This document shows positions 45,203-57,439 of a stretch of 64,000 bases of DNA, piece by piece. The stretch comes from Piezodorus guildinii (Eukaryota; Arthropoda; Insecta; Hemiptera; Pentatomidae): the NCBI GenBank assembly GCA_023052935.1, contig CM041293.1, positions 166,677,341-166,741,340 on the forward strand. The letters run 5' to 3'. How positions within the stretch are numbered: the first letter of the stretch is position 1; every line of letters begins with the position of its first letter. The position numbers and the translations under genes were made by a program. The notes beneath the pieces were generated by a model, which was not told where the DNA came from, did not search any database, and worked only from the letters and a program-made list of their open reading frames with translations.

Positions 45203-47190
45203 TTTTTTTTTTTTTTTTTTTTTCTTACCCTCTGGTTTTATTTTCGAACAAAATACAAATACAAATATAATATGTATAGCTGTCAGATTTGTCCTTCTGT
45301 TACCCGGAGGTATTCTAAAGAGGATTGCTATATGCGCTGGATGCACTAGTAATCTTTCAAGGGCTTCTTCTAAGCCTTTATTTATCCATTGCAAAATGGG
45401 AGGGACCATTCTTCAGGGTTTTGGCAATAAATTGAGTTCAGACATAGTCCGAACTCCTTCCCTCGGCGACAACGTCAACGAGAGGTAGTGATCCTTGCCA
45501 CCTCCCAGGCTTGGGTGGTGGGGTGATATCAGAAAATAATGGATTAGCACAGGCCTTCAGCCCATCAAAAAATTTAATGTGCCTCCGGCTGATATATTCA
45601 GGCACTGTTGGCAATACTAATTCCTGATGAAGGATATGGTTCTGGCCCTCTGTAAGTTGGTACCTCTGACAATCCGCCGAAGGATGGAGTTCTGGAACGT
45701 CTGTAATTGTTTGAGAGTGGACTTAAACAGATGCCGCATCAAGGGCGCACCATAGAGCATAGTCGGACGTATTATAGCCTTGTAGATCTGTAGTTTCAGC
45801 CTCAGTGAGAGCTGAGGTGACGTGAGTAGATGATTAAGTCTATAGCTCTTTCTCCTGGCCAGTTTGAGTCGTTCCCGTACGTGACTAGATAAGGTGAGGT
45901 GCCTATCTAGAGTGACGCCCAGGTAGAGGATTGAATTAGAGACTGGCAGTGTTTCTCCGTTCACTTTAAAATCAGTGGGCAAAGCGCTCTTCCCCTTCTG
46001 GAACGACATGACAATAGCATCTGTCTTCTTCGGGTTCACCCTAATGCCAATCTCCTTCAGCTCATCTACAATAGTGGTCGATGCTCCTTGTGCCAGGGTG
46101 AGAGCCCTTTTCGGTCTCATACTAGAAGCATAGATGCCAATGTCATCGGCGTAGGCTGCTACCAGTGCCATTGGGTGCTTCATTGAGATCACTTTTGCTG
46201 TAAAGATCACAAACAATAGTGGTCCCAATACAGAACCTTGAGGAACCCCACAAATGGTGTCCTTTGAAGTTGACAATTTATCGCCTACCCTTACGACGAA
46301 GGATCTCCCGCTTAAGTAGCTTCTGATCAATCGGCATAATGAAGCTGGAAAACGATAGTCTTCCAACTGGCGAAGCAGTAACTCGTGGGATACACAATCA
46401 AACGCCTGTGTGCAGTCCAGCGAGATGAACGCCGTGGCTTCATTGTTCTTCGTCATACGCTCTATGGTGTGCCTTTGAAGTTTCACTAAATGATGATCGC
46501 AGGCTACGCCTCGTGAGAACCCGGTCTGTTCTGGTGGAATGATGGACTCCTCACTGCAGTGCTCTAGCAGATGGTGATGGATCAGCCTCTCGAACACCTT
46601 GCTCATATGCGAAAGGAGACTGATAGGCCGATAATGCTCTGGTGAGTCTCCATTCTTCCCAGGCTTAAGTAGCGGCACTATGATCGCTTGCTTCCAGTCA
46701 TCGGGGAAGTATGAGATCCGCATACAGGAGTTAAAAATGTTTAATAAGAAGGCTTTACCCCTCCGAGGTAGCATCTTCAATAGTACATACGGAATATCAT
46801 CCAGTCCCGAAGCCTTGTTACCCTTGGTGCGTCGTAGTACCGACTCAAGCTGTCCGAAGGTGGAGAATATCCTCTTTTCATTAGGGGACGTTGGTCTTCC
46901 CGCAGGAAGTGTGGGAGCATTTAACAGCCGATCATCTTCCCTCGCCTTATAAGAATCGGCCAAGAGTTCAGCCTGTTCCTCAGGGGATAATAGGGTGCCA
47001 CCTGATGTAGGTGTACACTCTTCCTCTTAGTGACGTGTGACCTCACAAGTCTCCAGAACTGACGATGATCATCATGAGTCCTACGGAGTTGCTCGTGCCA
47101 TAGGAAAGTCTTCCATTCACGCATGAGGCTGGCTATCTGCCGGGTCATCGCATTGATGGCCGGTTTCAAGCCGTAGTCACAAGTTCGGTG
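45203..47190 (-). mobile_element. Jockey-C non-LTR retrotransposon, 5'-truncated
   Basis: An exact 12-bp duplication TTCCAAATAACT lies at 45191-45202 and 47191-47202. The poly-A tail appears as the T-run at 45202-45223. It carries the reverse transcriptase half of ORF2 and the 3' untranslated region, and is GC-richer than the surrounding DNA. With only two frameshifts over 1.75 kb it is among the younger insertions in the window. Confidence 0.94.
45438..47190 (-). pseudogene. Jockey-C ORF2: reverse transcriptase half
   Basis: The linker after the endonuclease (47190-47030) reads MREWKTFLWHEQLRRTHDDH and FWRLVRSHVTK. A frameshift near 47030 is followed by 448 open codons: KGNKASGLDDIPYVLLKML, KPGKNGDSPEHYRPISLLSH, QTGFSRGVACDHHLVKLQRH, AFISLDCTQAFDCVSHELLL (catalytic Asp), ICGVPQGSVLGPLLFVIFTA, and AAYADDIGIYASS (YADD box). 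Then come LYLGVTLDRHLTLSSHV and IIRPTMLYGAPL. A second frameshift near 45619 is followed by VPEYISRRHIKFFDG and a stop at 45438. The catalytic residues are intact; the endonuclease is lost by 5' truncation. Confidence 0.93.
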
Positions 47191-47264
47191 TTCCAAATAA
47201 CTATATTAGGGTATGACAGTTTATAGCTGCTAATCTTTTCAATTCAATGGAATTACATCTATTA

Positions 47265-47760
47265 TAATTTGTGACTTGAATATATAGACCAATATTTTTT
47301 CCGTTATCACCGCTTCACTGAATCTATAAACCAATACATATTTTTTCCATCTTTAAAAATGACTGAGTTATGGGGGAACTATGGGTAAAAGTTCAATTTT
47401 TTTTCTTTTCTGTTTTCTCTCTCTTTTTTTTAATTATTTACGGTTTTTTTAGTTAGAAAACAATAATATTTTTGTCTATATCTTTAAAAATTACGGAGCT
47501 ACAAGAGTATGTATAGGGAAGATTTCAATTTTGTTTTTGTTTTGTATATGTTTATCGCGCTTTACTGAATCTATAAATTTATACATAATTTTCTTCATTT
47601 TCAATAATAACTGATTTATAGGCGAATTTATCTGTAAAATTTTAATTTTTTTCTTTCTTATAATTATTCCATTTTTCTTTTTTTTTTTTGTTGGTTAAAA
47701 CATTAATACTTTTTTTCTTCATCTTCAAAAATAAATGAGTAATTGAATTAAACAACTTCA
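47265..47760. repeat. Degenerate satellite-like repeat, three or four units
   Basis: The phrase 'ACTGAATCTATAAA' (47313, 47564) and the phrase 'CATCTTTAAAAATGACTGAG' with variants (47347, 47480, 47595, 47726) recur at intervals of roughly 115-135 bp, separated by T-rich stretches. Units in the reverse orientation occur at 16860-17220. Confidence 0.5.
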
Positions 47761-50429
47761 ATAAGCTGCCATTTAAAAAATAGCCAGCTGATATCAACGT
47801 CTAGGTGTTAGGATGATCGTTGTATGCCCTAATAATGTTTTGTCGAATTTCACAAAAATTAGTCCAATTAGTAATTTTGGAAAAATACAGCGAAAGCGGA
47901 CAAACCCGTTTTTATTTATTCGTTATTCGGGTTCTACGTATCTTCAAACGTAATCCCTTAAATTTTTAGGGAGGGCACTTTTTCTATTTATTTATTTTTT
48001 TTACAAAGGTTTATTATTTAAAATAATAAACCAATATATAATTGCGATGATAAAATAACATATGTCTAAACTCTTCATTTTGCTAGTGTCATAACACCTT
48101 TGACAAGTTGCGTACATATATTTTATTATAGATAATATTTTCTAAAAATGTATAGAAGTTATCTATCGGACAATCTAACCTAGAAAATAGTAAAAAATGC
48201 ATATATAAGATTAATAAAATAAGATATGTGAAATAAAACATGCGCTTTATTTTTCCTTACAAATTTTGACTAGGCGGTAAACTAGCAAAGCGTTGTCTAA
48301 AATTTAAATAACCTTTATCAAAGTTTAATACATAAAATAAATAAATATATACTATGCTTTGCATTCTCACCCTAAGTCAGTCGTCCAAGCTAGGAATCTC
48401 TATATAGCCGATAAGATGTTGAGTAGGTAAAACTAATTTTAGGTAAAATAGAGATTTTTGAAAAAAATATTATTATATTAAAATACTATTTAAAAAAATC
48501 ATTTTAAATTTAAAATTTATAGTTTTTGACATGAAGCAGTTAAACATTTTATGTGGAAAAAAATGCTTGATAAGTAAGCCTTTTATAAGGAAAAATACGC
48601 TATTAAGAGAATAGATGTACAGTTTAAAGAGTTGTAAAATGTATTGTAATGTCATAAACATAATTTTTACAGGTACTTGAGGATGGCCCTAGAGGCCGGA
48701 ACGTTGTAAAATATGAAAATAAATTAGTTTATATTGGGATTGGCAAAAAAATTTATCATACAAATATTAACCAAAATAAAAATTTGGACTATGAAAATAA
48801 AAAATATATAATGATAATAATAAAATTATATATTTGGTGCGTCATAACCTCTGCTTCCTAATTTTTATAAAAGGATCGCTTGTTGTATCTTAGGTGATAT
48901 TTTTTCGATAAATTTATTTATATGTCTATTTAACTTTAGATGTTTCATTATTCACCGATTACTTTAATAAGCACTAGGAATTTTCAGAGATCTTTATGGT
49001 TTCATATTATCCTTTAAGATACAACATATATTTAAAGGGGTCTCTATAGAAACACGCACAAAATGGTTTGAAATAACTTTTAGAAATATAGCTCTAACGC
49101 TACGAGACATTATGCGGACTTGAGTAGTAATGATACGATTGTATGTTTAAAGGTAACTTAATTGACTTTGAAATGATTTAATTAAACCAAATATATGCTT
49201 TTTGATTTTAAAGTAAATGGAATTTATTGCTATGTATGAGTTGGTTATTTTATCTTGGAAACAGTATGAATACACGCGCCTACAAAACGACGGAATATTA
49301 CACCGGCAATGTTAATAGTTTTGCAGGCTTAGTGTAGTCCACCCCGTTTAATATCTGTGCTCCATCCATGGTTCCCTGATGTTTACCAATTTTTATATGA
49401 ATCGACATATGAAAATGTTGAAAACGTATCTGTTATTAGTTCCAGCCAATGGCTCAAAAAAAGCATACAACGTGTTTTAATTGCATAGAGCTCGAAAAAT
49501 GTGATGTCTTCGTTTTGCCGTCAAATTTTACTTTCGGTTTTAAAATGTAAACAAAAATAAAAACTTCGAAATCTTTAATTAATCGTAGGTAAAACAACAT
49601 TGAAGTATTTTCATTCTCTAATTTATGACCACAGCCCATTGAAATTAAGCATGATTATTAATTATAGAGATAATACGTAAAATTTGAACCACACAGTCAC
49701 GTTTCATGTTGTCATCTTTTTTTTTTTAATATTAAACAACTTACCAATATTTTTTGGATAAAAAAAAATCTAGTCATTTGAACCCAAAGTTTGCCCAAAT
49801 GTTTGGTACAAAAATATATAACTTTATTTTTTAAAGTTTCCATATTCCCTTTATTATACTCTGATATGAAGTTTAAAATTTTAGTATAAAATGAAGCAGT
49901 CTCTTTTTTCATTTTTTTTTTTTAGAGGCTTCTAGAATGGTTTGACACGTGCCCAACATTTTTGTAAAAGAATCGCTAAATAAAATATGTGACCGATGGA
50001 ATGTAGCTCTTTATTCTTTTTTAGCTTTAAACTTAAAATTTTCTAAAGTGTCGTGGTTTCACGTACCAAGTTAATGCTTTTTGAAACGCGATATTATCGA
50101 TTATTTTGTAAAATTAAAGGCTAAATTAATTGCTTTAAAAAAACAATCGTTTAGTTTGATGTCCGTTACTCTGATTCTTATTAGTCATCATCATAATCAT
50201 ACTGATGATGAACACAAAATTCTTTTCGTTTTTTTATGAAATGTGAATTTTGAGTTTCAGTTCTTTAGTTTTTTTTTATTCTTAAAATTCTACAATTTGT
50301 ATTTTGTGACCTTTGCAATTAAAAAGCAGCATTATCCCCTCCTCCCTATTGTTTTTATGAATGTGTGTTCATTTTCTTTAATTACATACACGTACGGAAG
50401 GAGCCTCACGATACTTAGACGGACGACCT
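47761..50429. other. No gene recognised; one decayed hammerhead-like motif
   Basis: Mostly AT-rich single-copy sequence. At 48675-48712 the plus strand reads CUUGAGGAUGGCC, a short loop, GGCCGGAACGUUGU. It keeps the order and one-base spacer of the motif at 10221 but has core changes (UGAGGA, GGAA). Small open frames (for example 49454-49639) have no motif. Confidence 0.4.
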
Positions 50430-51010
50430 ATGATGACCTGTCAAGTGAACCAATTCAAATATTTAGGAGAAATCATTTAGAACCATAGTTTAAACAAAGG
50501 AGAAAAAAAAGAAAGAATTTCTAAATTACAGAATGCCTACAGAATCACTTGGAATAGGTCAAAAATCAATATCTCGGAAAGCAAAACTTAGACATTATAA
50601 TACCGAAGTCAAACCAGAAGCGTTATATGTATCGGAAACCTTAATTATTGGAGGCAGATCTTCAATCAATGACATAGAGAAACAAGAAAGGAAAATTTTG
50701 CGAAAACTTTTTGGCCCAGTTTATAATGAGAGAATCTGGAAAAAAAAAATCATCCCAAGAAATATATAATCAATGTGAAAAAATCTTTCATACCTTTCGG
50801 AAAGACGATTGAAATTTCACGGGCACATTATCAGAATGAACAGTGGAAGAATAACGAAAAAAATACTAAACCTTCTCATTAAAAACCAAGAATAGCTGGC
50901 TACGTGAAATTGAAAATGATCTCCAGGAAATCAACATATCAGAAGATACTGTACGGGACAGACCTTCACATGTCAACAGTCAACGGACAGATCAGAACCA
51001 TTTATAATTG
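50430..51010 (+). pseudogene. Decayed non-LTR reverse transcriptase C-terminus
   Basis: Frames join as NQFKYLGEII, then SKLRHYNTEVKPEALYVSET, and DIEKQERKILRKLFGPVYNE. The remaining part (RKTIEISRAH..MNSGRITKKI-like) is full of shifts. The order FKYLGE, LRHYNT.VKPE.LY.SETL, ERKI.RK.LGP matches a common arthropod non-LTR family. The remnant at 25010 may be from the same family. No ends were found. Confidence 0.7.
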
Positions 51011-52484
51011 TTTTCACAGAGACATACTATTACGTTAATACAGAACAAGGCTACTCCTGACATGCCCCACAACATCTGTCGAAAACTGAAAAGAAGTTGA
51101 ATAAGGGACCTTTTATCATAAATATAAAATAGGAATCAAGTCTTTAAGTCAGGAAGAGGATATTTCTCTATCCATCACGCCTTCCACACCGCAAGATTAC
51201 AACTTAAGCCATCGCATTCACAAGGTGCTCATGACAAAACAATTTAGGTTAAAATAAAAAAAATCTGGTGTGGGCAACACACGACTCTCACTTACCTCCG
51301 TTTTTAAAATTGATTAAAGAATTTTCAAATAAAGTTAGACATGAAAATAAAGTAAATAATTTAAGGTTATGTGTTACTAAAAAATCTATTATATTATTAT
51401 CTAACATAATCAGTTAGATTTATCGGCTTTCCATCACTCTTTAATAACTTTTACAAGCTTCTGTAAGGATAATATTTTTTATAAAATCTTTATCTTTCCA
51501 ACGGTATATTATACGTCTATATTACTGTTCTTATGCTCCAAAACACAGAGATTGCATTAAAAAATATTTCTGGTATTTTCTCTTTTAGTTGGATATCGCA
51601 TGTTCTTTTGTTAAAGAACAAAAAATTGCATTAAATTTTTTTTTTTCAGTTTTCTCCTTAAGTTGTTTATCAAATTCGCTGAACTTGCAGATTTAGCTGT
51701 TAATTACCAAAAATAACAAGACAATATGTTCATTTTTATATAACGTACAAAATTAAAGGTAGTTTAGAGTAAGATAATATAAAATATCGGCATTTCAGCC
51801 CTATCAAACTGTTTCAATCAGAATGAAACCTATATGATATTAAAGCTTATTAAATAATACATCGACATAGCGATTTGAACTAAAATCGATGGAGCCATTT
51901 TTAAGGAAATCGTAAAAAGGTGCAAAAGGCATAGTATAATGTGGTATGTTCCGTTAGCAGATTTTGACGACAAAGTTTCTGTAACATCTTAGGCTTATAG
52001 TTGTTTTGAATGTGAAATTTATGTTTCAATGGACTTTACTTATTCACTCGGGAGTTACCACACACACAAACCTTTTGCGGTACTTTCGATTCAGGAGTCC
52101 CTAAAACGTGTATTTCCTGTTAAAAACTGAAGATCAATCAGCTGATGCGCTCGGTGATAACAGTCATACGTTACTTCGTCTCTCAGATTTTTGCTTTTTT
52201 CAGTAGGAATTCGCTTGAGTTCAGTCTGGAAAACATCACTAGACCTCAGGAATACTACAGCAGTGAATATTGGAGAAATTTCGGTAAGAAAAGTTATAAT
52301 TTACTTTGTACAATCACGAAAAAGTGAAAGGAGGGTCACTGATCAGCTGATTGCCGCTAGCTCGGCAAGCTCGGGCTTGCTTTTCTTTTCCTTATCTTTC
52401 TTTTATTTATTTTTTTTCCTTCTTATTCTTATTCCATTATATATATTATTATTTTTTTAATCAATGCGATATTTTCATCAAGTG

Positions 52485-53780
52485 ATGTCCTCGAAAGTTA
52501 CAAGTAAAAGATCTAGATCTGCAGGTTCAAACTCGTCTCCTACAAAACAGAGACCTCGCCGTGATAATAATAAAAAAATGATTCCACCAGCGACTGCTTC
52601 AGCTTCCTCTTTGGGATCTGAACCACAGCCTAGCACATCATCACAAGGTTTAACTGAAGAATCGCCGTTTTTTACACCGAACCCATTTCAGATCCTTCAA
52701 ATTGAAAAAGAAACAATGGAATCTTCTCCTATACCAAAAGAACCACAACCTCCACCAATATTTGTTAAAAATATTAAAAACTTTCAACTACTGTGTGCGC
52801 ATCTAAACAAATTAACCGATCCTAACAGTTATTATTGTATAAGTAGAACCAGTGATACTAAAATATCCCCGACTACCGCCGAAACCTACAGAAAAATAGT
52901 AAAATATCTGACTGAGACCAAAGCTGATTTTCATACATATCAGTTACGCCAGGAGAGAGCTTTAAGGGTTGTGATTAGAAACCTACACCCTTCGACACCA
53001 GCAGCAGCTATCCAAGAAGAACTGACGGAGATAGGCTATAAAGTGCGACAAGTCACCAACGTCCTAAAAGATAAAATTCCACTGCCTCTATTCTTTGTGG
53101 ACTTGGAACCATCAGCAGGAGTTGAAAAAATTTATGACCTCAATAGATTATACTATACTAGTGTAAGAGTTGAAAAACCTTACACTAAGAAAGAAATAGT
53201 TCAGTGCCACAATTGTCAGGCATATAGTCATACCAGAAGTTATTGTCACCACATTCCACGCTGTGTGAAATGCGGTGAACAACATAAGTCAGAAGAGTGT
53301 ACAAGACCAAGATCAACACCCGCTGTTTGTGCTTTGTGCCTCAAGGACCACCCGGCTAGCTACAAGGGATGTCAAGTCTACAAGAACCTCAAAAGCAGAT
53401 ACCAAAAACCTCAGAATCTGGATGAAACAGCTGAACCGATCAGAAGCAAAAGACAACCTTCAAAAACAATTGATTCCAATGTTACATTTGCCCATCTACT
53501 TGGAGGTGGGAACCAGAACAAAGAGGCCGAGGCCCTGCCGGAACAACGCACACTTCAAAATCTTCAACCCGTTCCACAACCAGCTATTCCTCAAAATTTA
53601 CCCAACCCTCAAAAACCTCATCCGCATCAAATTTCTCATATTCCTCCTCCATCAAATGTCTCAGACCTTACAAGTTTGATGACATCCTTCATCACTGAAA
53701 TCAAATCCCTCGTTATGCCGCTAATATCACTACTTACTAATCTTGTATCAAACTTAATCCCTTCCTTAAAAAATCCTTAA
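52485..53780 (+). CDS. Jockey-A ORF1, gag-like nucleic-acid-binding protein
   Basis: The frame is open from an ATG at 52464; I prefer the ATG at 52485 (MSSKVTSKRSRSAG), which gives 431 residues. The first 100 residues are Ser/Pro/Lys-rich and probably disordered. About residues 165-235 (RVVIRNLHPSTPAAAIQEEL...) form the domain usually found before the zinc knuckles in Jockey ORF1. Then come three cysteine clusters typical of CCHC knuckles: CHNCQAYSHTRSYC, CVKCGEQHKSEEC and CALCLKDHPASYKGC. The C-terminus is Pro/Gln-rich with a hydrophobic end. The protein would coat element RNA. The frame is intact, and its stop codon TAA is followed immediately by the ORF2 ATG in the same frame. Confidence 0.93.
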   Translation: MSSKVTSKRSRSAGSNSSPTKQRPRRDNNKKMIPPATASASSLGSEPQPSTSSQGLTEESPFFTPNPFQILQIEKETMESSPIPKEPQPPPIFVKNIKNFQLLCAHLNKLTDPNSYYCISRTSDTKISPTTAETYRKIVKYLTETKADFHTYQLRQERALRVVIRNLHPSTPAAAIQEELTEIGYKVRQVTNVLKDKIPLPLFFVDLEPSAGVEKIYDLNRLYYTSVRVEKPYTKKEIVQCHNCQAYSHTRSYCHHIPRCVKCGEQHKSEECTRPRSTPAVCALCLKDHPASYKGCQVYKNLKSRYQKPQNLDETAEPIRSKRQPSKTIDSNVTFAHLLGGGNQNKEAEALPEQRTLQNLQPVPQPAIPQNLPNPQKPHPHQISHIPPPSNVSDLTSLMTSFITEIKSLVMPLISLLTNLVSNLIPSLKNP

Positions 53781-56202
53781 ATGACTTCACCTAACTCCTT
53801 ATCCATTCTCCTATGGAATGCGAATGGTGTTAGAAATCATACTGACGAACTTACAGCTTTATTGCAAGACAAAACCGTTGACGTAGCACTTATTACTGAA
53901 ACTAGACTAACCACTAAGACGGCAAAGCCCATGCCGGTACTGCTGTCATTGTGCACCAGTCCCTATCTCATCACTTACTCCCACTCCCTACCTATGATTT
54001 CCTACAAGCCACAGCCATAGTAATCAAAACTTTTTCCTTTCCGGTAACCCTTACATCAGCATATTGCCCTCCCAAACATTCCATTTCCAACACCGAATTT
54101 GTATCCTTTCTAAATTCCTTAGGAAATCATTTCATTCTGGGTGCAGACTTAAATGCCAAGCATCAACAGTGGGGTTCGAGAACCACGAATTCTCGTGGAC
54201 GAAATTTGCTGTCTGCACTCAACTCCCGTCATTTCAATCTCCTACCTCCTGATCCCCCTACCTACTGGCCAACCGATCCCAACCGTAATCCTGACATCCT
54301 TGACTTCTTCATTCACAGCGGATTAGGCTCCCTCAACTTATCTGTAGCTCGACTTGATGAACTATCCTCAGACCATAGTCCACTGATCCTAAAAGTATCT
54401 CTCACTCCAATTCCAAAACCTATCCCACCGTCATTTATCCGAGGCCCTGTCAACTGGAACCTATTTTGCCAAATCCTGACCGATAATATTAACCTCAGAG
54501 CGACCCTCAAAACCCCAGAAGACCTTGACGATTCCGTCTACTCCTTCACCACCGCCATTCAGCAAGCTGTCTGGACTGCCTCCTATCCTAAGCACTCCAA
54601 TATAGCTCCTCACCAAAACCATTTGCCTCAACACCTTGCAGACCTAATCCATGCAAAGCGCCGTGCCAGATCATTATGGCAGCGCACCCGACACCCAACA
54701 GATCGCCGCTCCTATAACTTCTATTGTAGACAATTGAAGCAGGAGTTGGCGACCTTCCGTTCCCAGTCCTTTAATTCCTACCTCTCCTCTCTGTCAGCTA
54801 GTGATAATTCCCTGTGGAATGTCACGAAGAAGATTTTAAAATCCCATCAAGTTTCCCATCCTCTCCGGCGTGGTGATGATTCCTGGGCTGCGTCTGATGA
54901 ACATAAAGCCGAGGAATTCGCCACACACCTCTCCAAAGTATTCACTCCTCACCCGGAATCCCAAAGCAATCATACCGCAGAAGTACAAGACTTCCTTTTG
55001 TCACCAATACCTCTTTCACTACCTCCTACAGCTATTAATCCCTCTGAGGTTAAATATCTTCTCCAGAAACTGACCCTCCGTAAATCTCCTGGACATGATC
55101 TCCTTACTCCCCAGATCCTCCGTCAACTTCCGCAGAAAGCTATTATATTCCTTACCTATATCTACAACTGCATCCTACGCACCACCTATTTTCCTCTCTT
55201 GTGGAAACATTCCACAATCATTCTCTTCCTAAAACCAGGTAAACCTTCCAGCAACACTTCATCCTACAGACCTATTAGTCTACTCCCCATCCTCTCAAAA
55301 GTGTTTGAAAAACTCCTTCTAAAACGAATCCTGCCTATATTAGAATCACAAAATCTTCCTTCCCATCAGTTTGGTTTCCGTGCTCATCATTCCACTGTTC
55401 AACAAGGACTCCGAGTTGTAGACCATATTTCCTCAGCCCTTGAATGCAAAGAGTATTGTTCTGGTGCGTTTCTGGACATAGCGCAAGCTTTTGACCGGGT
55501 ATGGCACACCGGATTACTCTTCAAGCTTAAAACGCATTTACCCCAGTCTCTATACCTCATTCTACGATCCTATCTCTCAAACCGCTCCTTCCGAGTTCGC
55601 TGTGGTGTAGAATTTTCTAACTTTTATCCCATTGAGGCCGGTGTTCCTCAAGGCAGCGTCTTGGGACCCGTCCTCTACATCCTTTACACTGCTGATATTC
55701 CTAATCATCCTGACACCTTTCTGGCAACATTTGCAGATGACACCGCCATCCTATCATCCAATTCCGATCCTGAAATAGCATCCTTAATCCTGCAAAGACA
55801 CCTTTGTCTTATCGAGGAATGGTGTAATGCTTGGCGTATTAAGGTTAATGAAAGCAAATGCACCCACGTCACCTTCACCCTTCGACGCAAATCCTGTCCA
55901 ATGGTTCATTTCAATTCCATACCGCTTCCTTCCTCAGACACAGTCCGGTATCTTGGCTTACTACTAGACAAAAGATTGACGTGGAACCCACATACAAGAC
56001 TTAAACGAAAAGAACTTAACAGACCTTACACCACGACCTTAATGTTCCATTTATTTCAGACCTGATTCCATCTAAATTTTCCAAATTCCACCAGAACCTC
56101 ATTCATCATCCTAATCCTCTAGCACAATCCCTATCCAGCTCCACTCATCCATACAACCCTCCTAGAAGGTTGAAACGGCAGTGGCCCCGAGACATATTGT
56201 AA
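53781..56202 (+). pseudogene. Jockey-A ORF2: AP-type endonuclease and reverse transcriptase
   Basis: The start ATG touches the ORF1 stop. The endonuclease opens with LSILLWNANGVRNH and ALITETRL. A deletion with frameshift near 53925 removes roughly 20 residues. From 53951 704 codons are open: ILGADLNAKHQQWGS and LSSDHSPLIL (endonuclease active-site blocks), KSPGHDLLTPQIL, SYRPISLLPILSKVFEKLLL, HQFGFRAHHSTVQQGLRVVD, AFLDIAQAFDRVWH (catalytic Asp), EAGVPQGSVLGPVLYILYTA, TFADDTAILSS (near residue 593), and YLGLLLDKRLTWNPHTRLKR. A second deletion of about 300 bp near 56025 joins LNR out of frame to the HHDLNVPFISDLIPSKF region still readable in the 1253 copy. The old end is PRRLKRQWPRDIL. Confidence 0.93.
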
Positions 56203-56626
56203 AAATCTATTCTGGAGTTCTGACACTGGTCAGATTCTCCTCTCATGTGCGGTGTGATTGTGGCTATGGCGCCCTCACTTAGCTTCCGCTGGCTCTCACC
56301 AGTGATGTGGCTGAGAGGGAGGCGCTGGGATCCTTTGGACTCTGCTTGTCCTTCCACAAGTGGGGGGACAAGTCCCGTCTGGGGTTCCCGAGCTGATTGT
56401 AAATATTGTACATAGGTATGAATGTGACATGTTTTGTTTATTTATTTGTTAACTTCATTTATTTGTATTTATTTTGTCTATAAGTTTTGTTATTGTATAC
56501 GTTTATTTATTTTTATTTGATTTTATGTAATTTGACTTTCCTTTTGTTTATATTGTAAATATTGTATGAATGAGATCATGTAGCACTATTATTATTGTCT
56601 ATTATGACAAACTGTAATATATACGA

Positions 56627-56663
<37 letters not shown>

Positions 56664-56775
56664 TGGAATTTAAAAATTTTCACTATCGCAATAATTTCCC
56701 TTACTATATTTCATTTATAGGTAAGTGAAAGTAATAATCATCATTACATGTTGAATATTAAACATCAAGTCACCA

Positions 56776-57000
56776 AAAAAAAAAAAAAAAAAGACTGCCT
56801 ATCATCGCAGGAGGTCCATTGAACCGGTTGGTACAGTATAGCAGTGTAATATGGGTCATGTTTGGAACGGTGGTGGCTGATTCAAACCACATCTCTTGTA
56901 AATGACATTTGGCCCAAACCCAATTCAATGCGCTACAGAATGTTGTACTTGGAACAGCCCTAAAGCCTTTCAATGTATCTCAATAGGCTTAGCATCTTAG
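56776..57000 (-). mobile_element. Possible SINE-like sequence
   Basis: On the minus strand a B-box-like GTGGTTTGAATCAGCC is followed by about 110 bases ending in a T-run (seen as A18 at 56775-56792). A T-ended tail also occurs in SINE-1, but there is no shared body, second copy or duplication to confirm it. Confidence 0.25.
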
Positions 57001-57439
57001 ATTTGTATAAATATATATGTTTATAACATATATAAGAAAAACTTTTATTGGTTGAGTAATAAATAGAAATCAATTTTCAGTAGAAATGTATGAATTTTAT
57101 GACTGATTTGTGTGTGGATATTATTGCTAATTTCTATAAGATATCATTCTCATTACGTGAATCTACCACATTTAAGAGTAATTAAATACATTGATATATG
57201 GATTATATATTGAACCTGCCAAATCTGGAAATGAGCAGACTCATTACCGTCCTAGTTTATTAACACATAGGGGAAAAGTTTTCGAGTAAACGACCCTTAA
57301 TCCCCTAGTGAACTTCGGTGATCAAAATGACACAATCCCTCAGTAACAAGTAGGAATTATATTTCAATTGAGCACAGAACATTGTTTGATTAGACTGCAC
57401 AATGAGGTGTCAACAAACTTAAACTCGAATAAGGTAACT

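Larger units (their letters stand above)
52129..56660 (+). mobile_element. Jockey-A non-LTR retrotransposon, nearly full length
   Basis: A 4.5-kb element: about 330-350 bp of 5' untranslated region, ORF1 (gag-like), ORF2 (endonuclease and reverse transcriptase), a 430-bp 3' untranslated region and a 30-base poly-A. It sits in the AAAACTGGAA site of a family M copy. The duplication is short and merges with the poly-A (shared ACTG), so the ends are good to a few bases. Two deletions in ORF2 make this copy non-autonomous. The 3' part is very close to the copy at 1253-2003. Confidence 0.93.
51264..56732 (+). mobile_element. Family M, full-length copy split by Jockey-A
   Basis: Left part 51264-52128 starts TCTGGTGTGGGCAACACACG and runs to TATTTCCTGTTAAAAACTG. 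Right part 56661-56732 continues TACTGGAATTTAAAAATTTT and ends TAGGTAAGTGAAAGT. In undisturbed copies these are adjacent (GAAAACTGGAA..). Joined length is about 937 bp. Confidence 0.9.

Noticed and set aside
50177..50215. CTGATGATG as a hammerhead core
   Set aside because: No GAAAC block or helix II follows.
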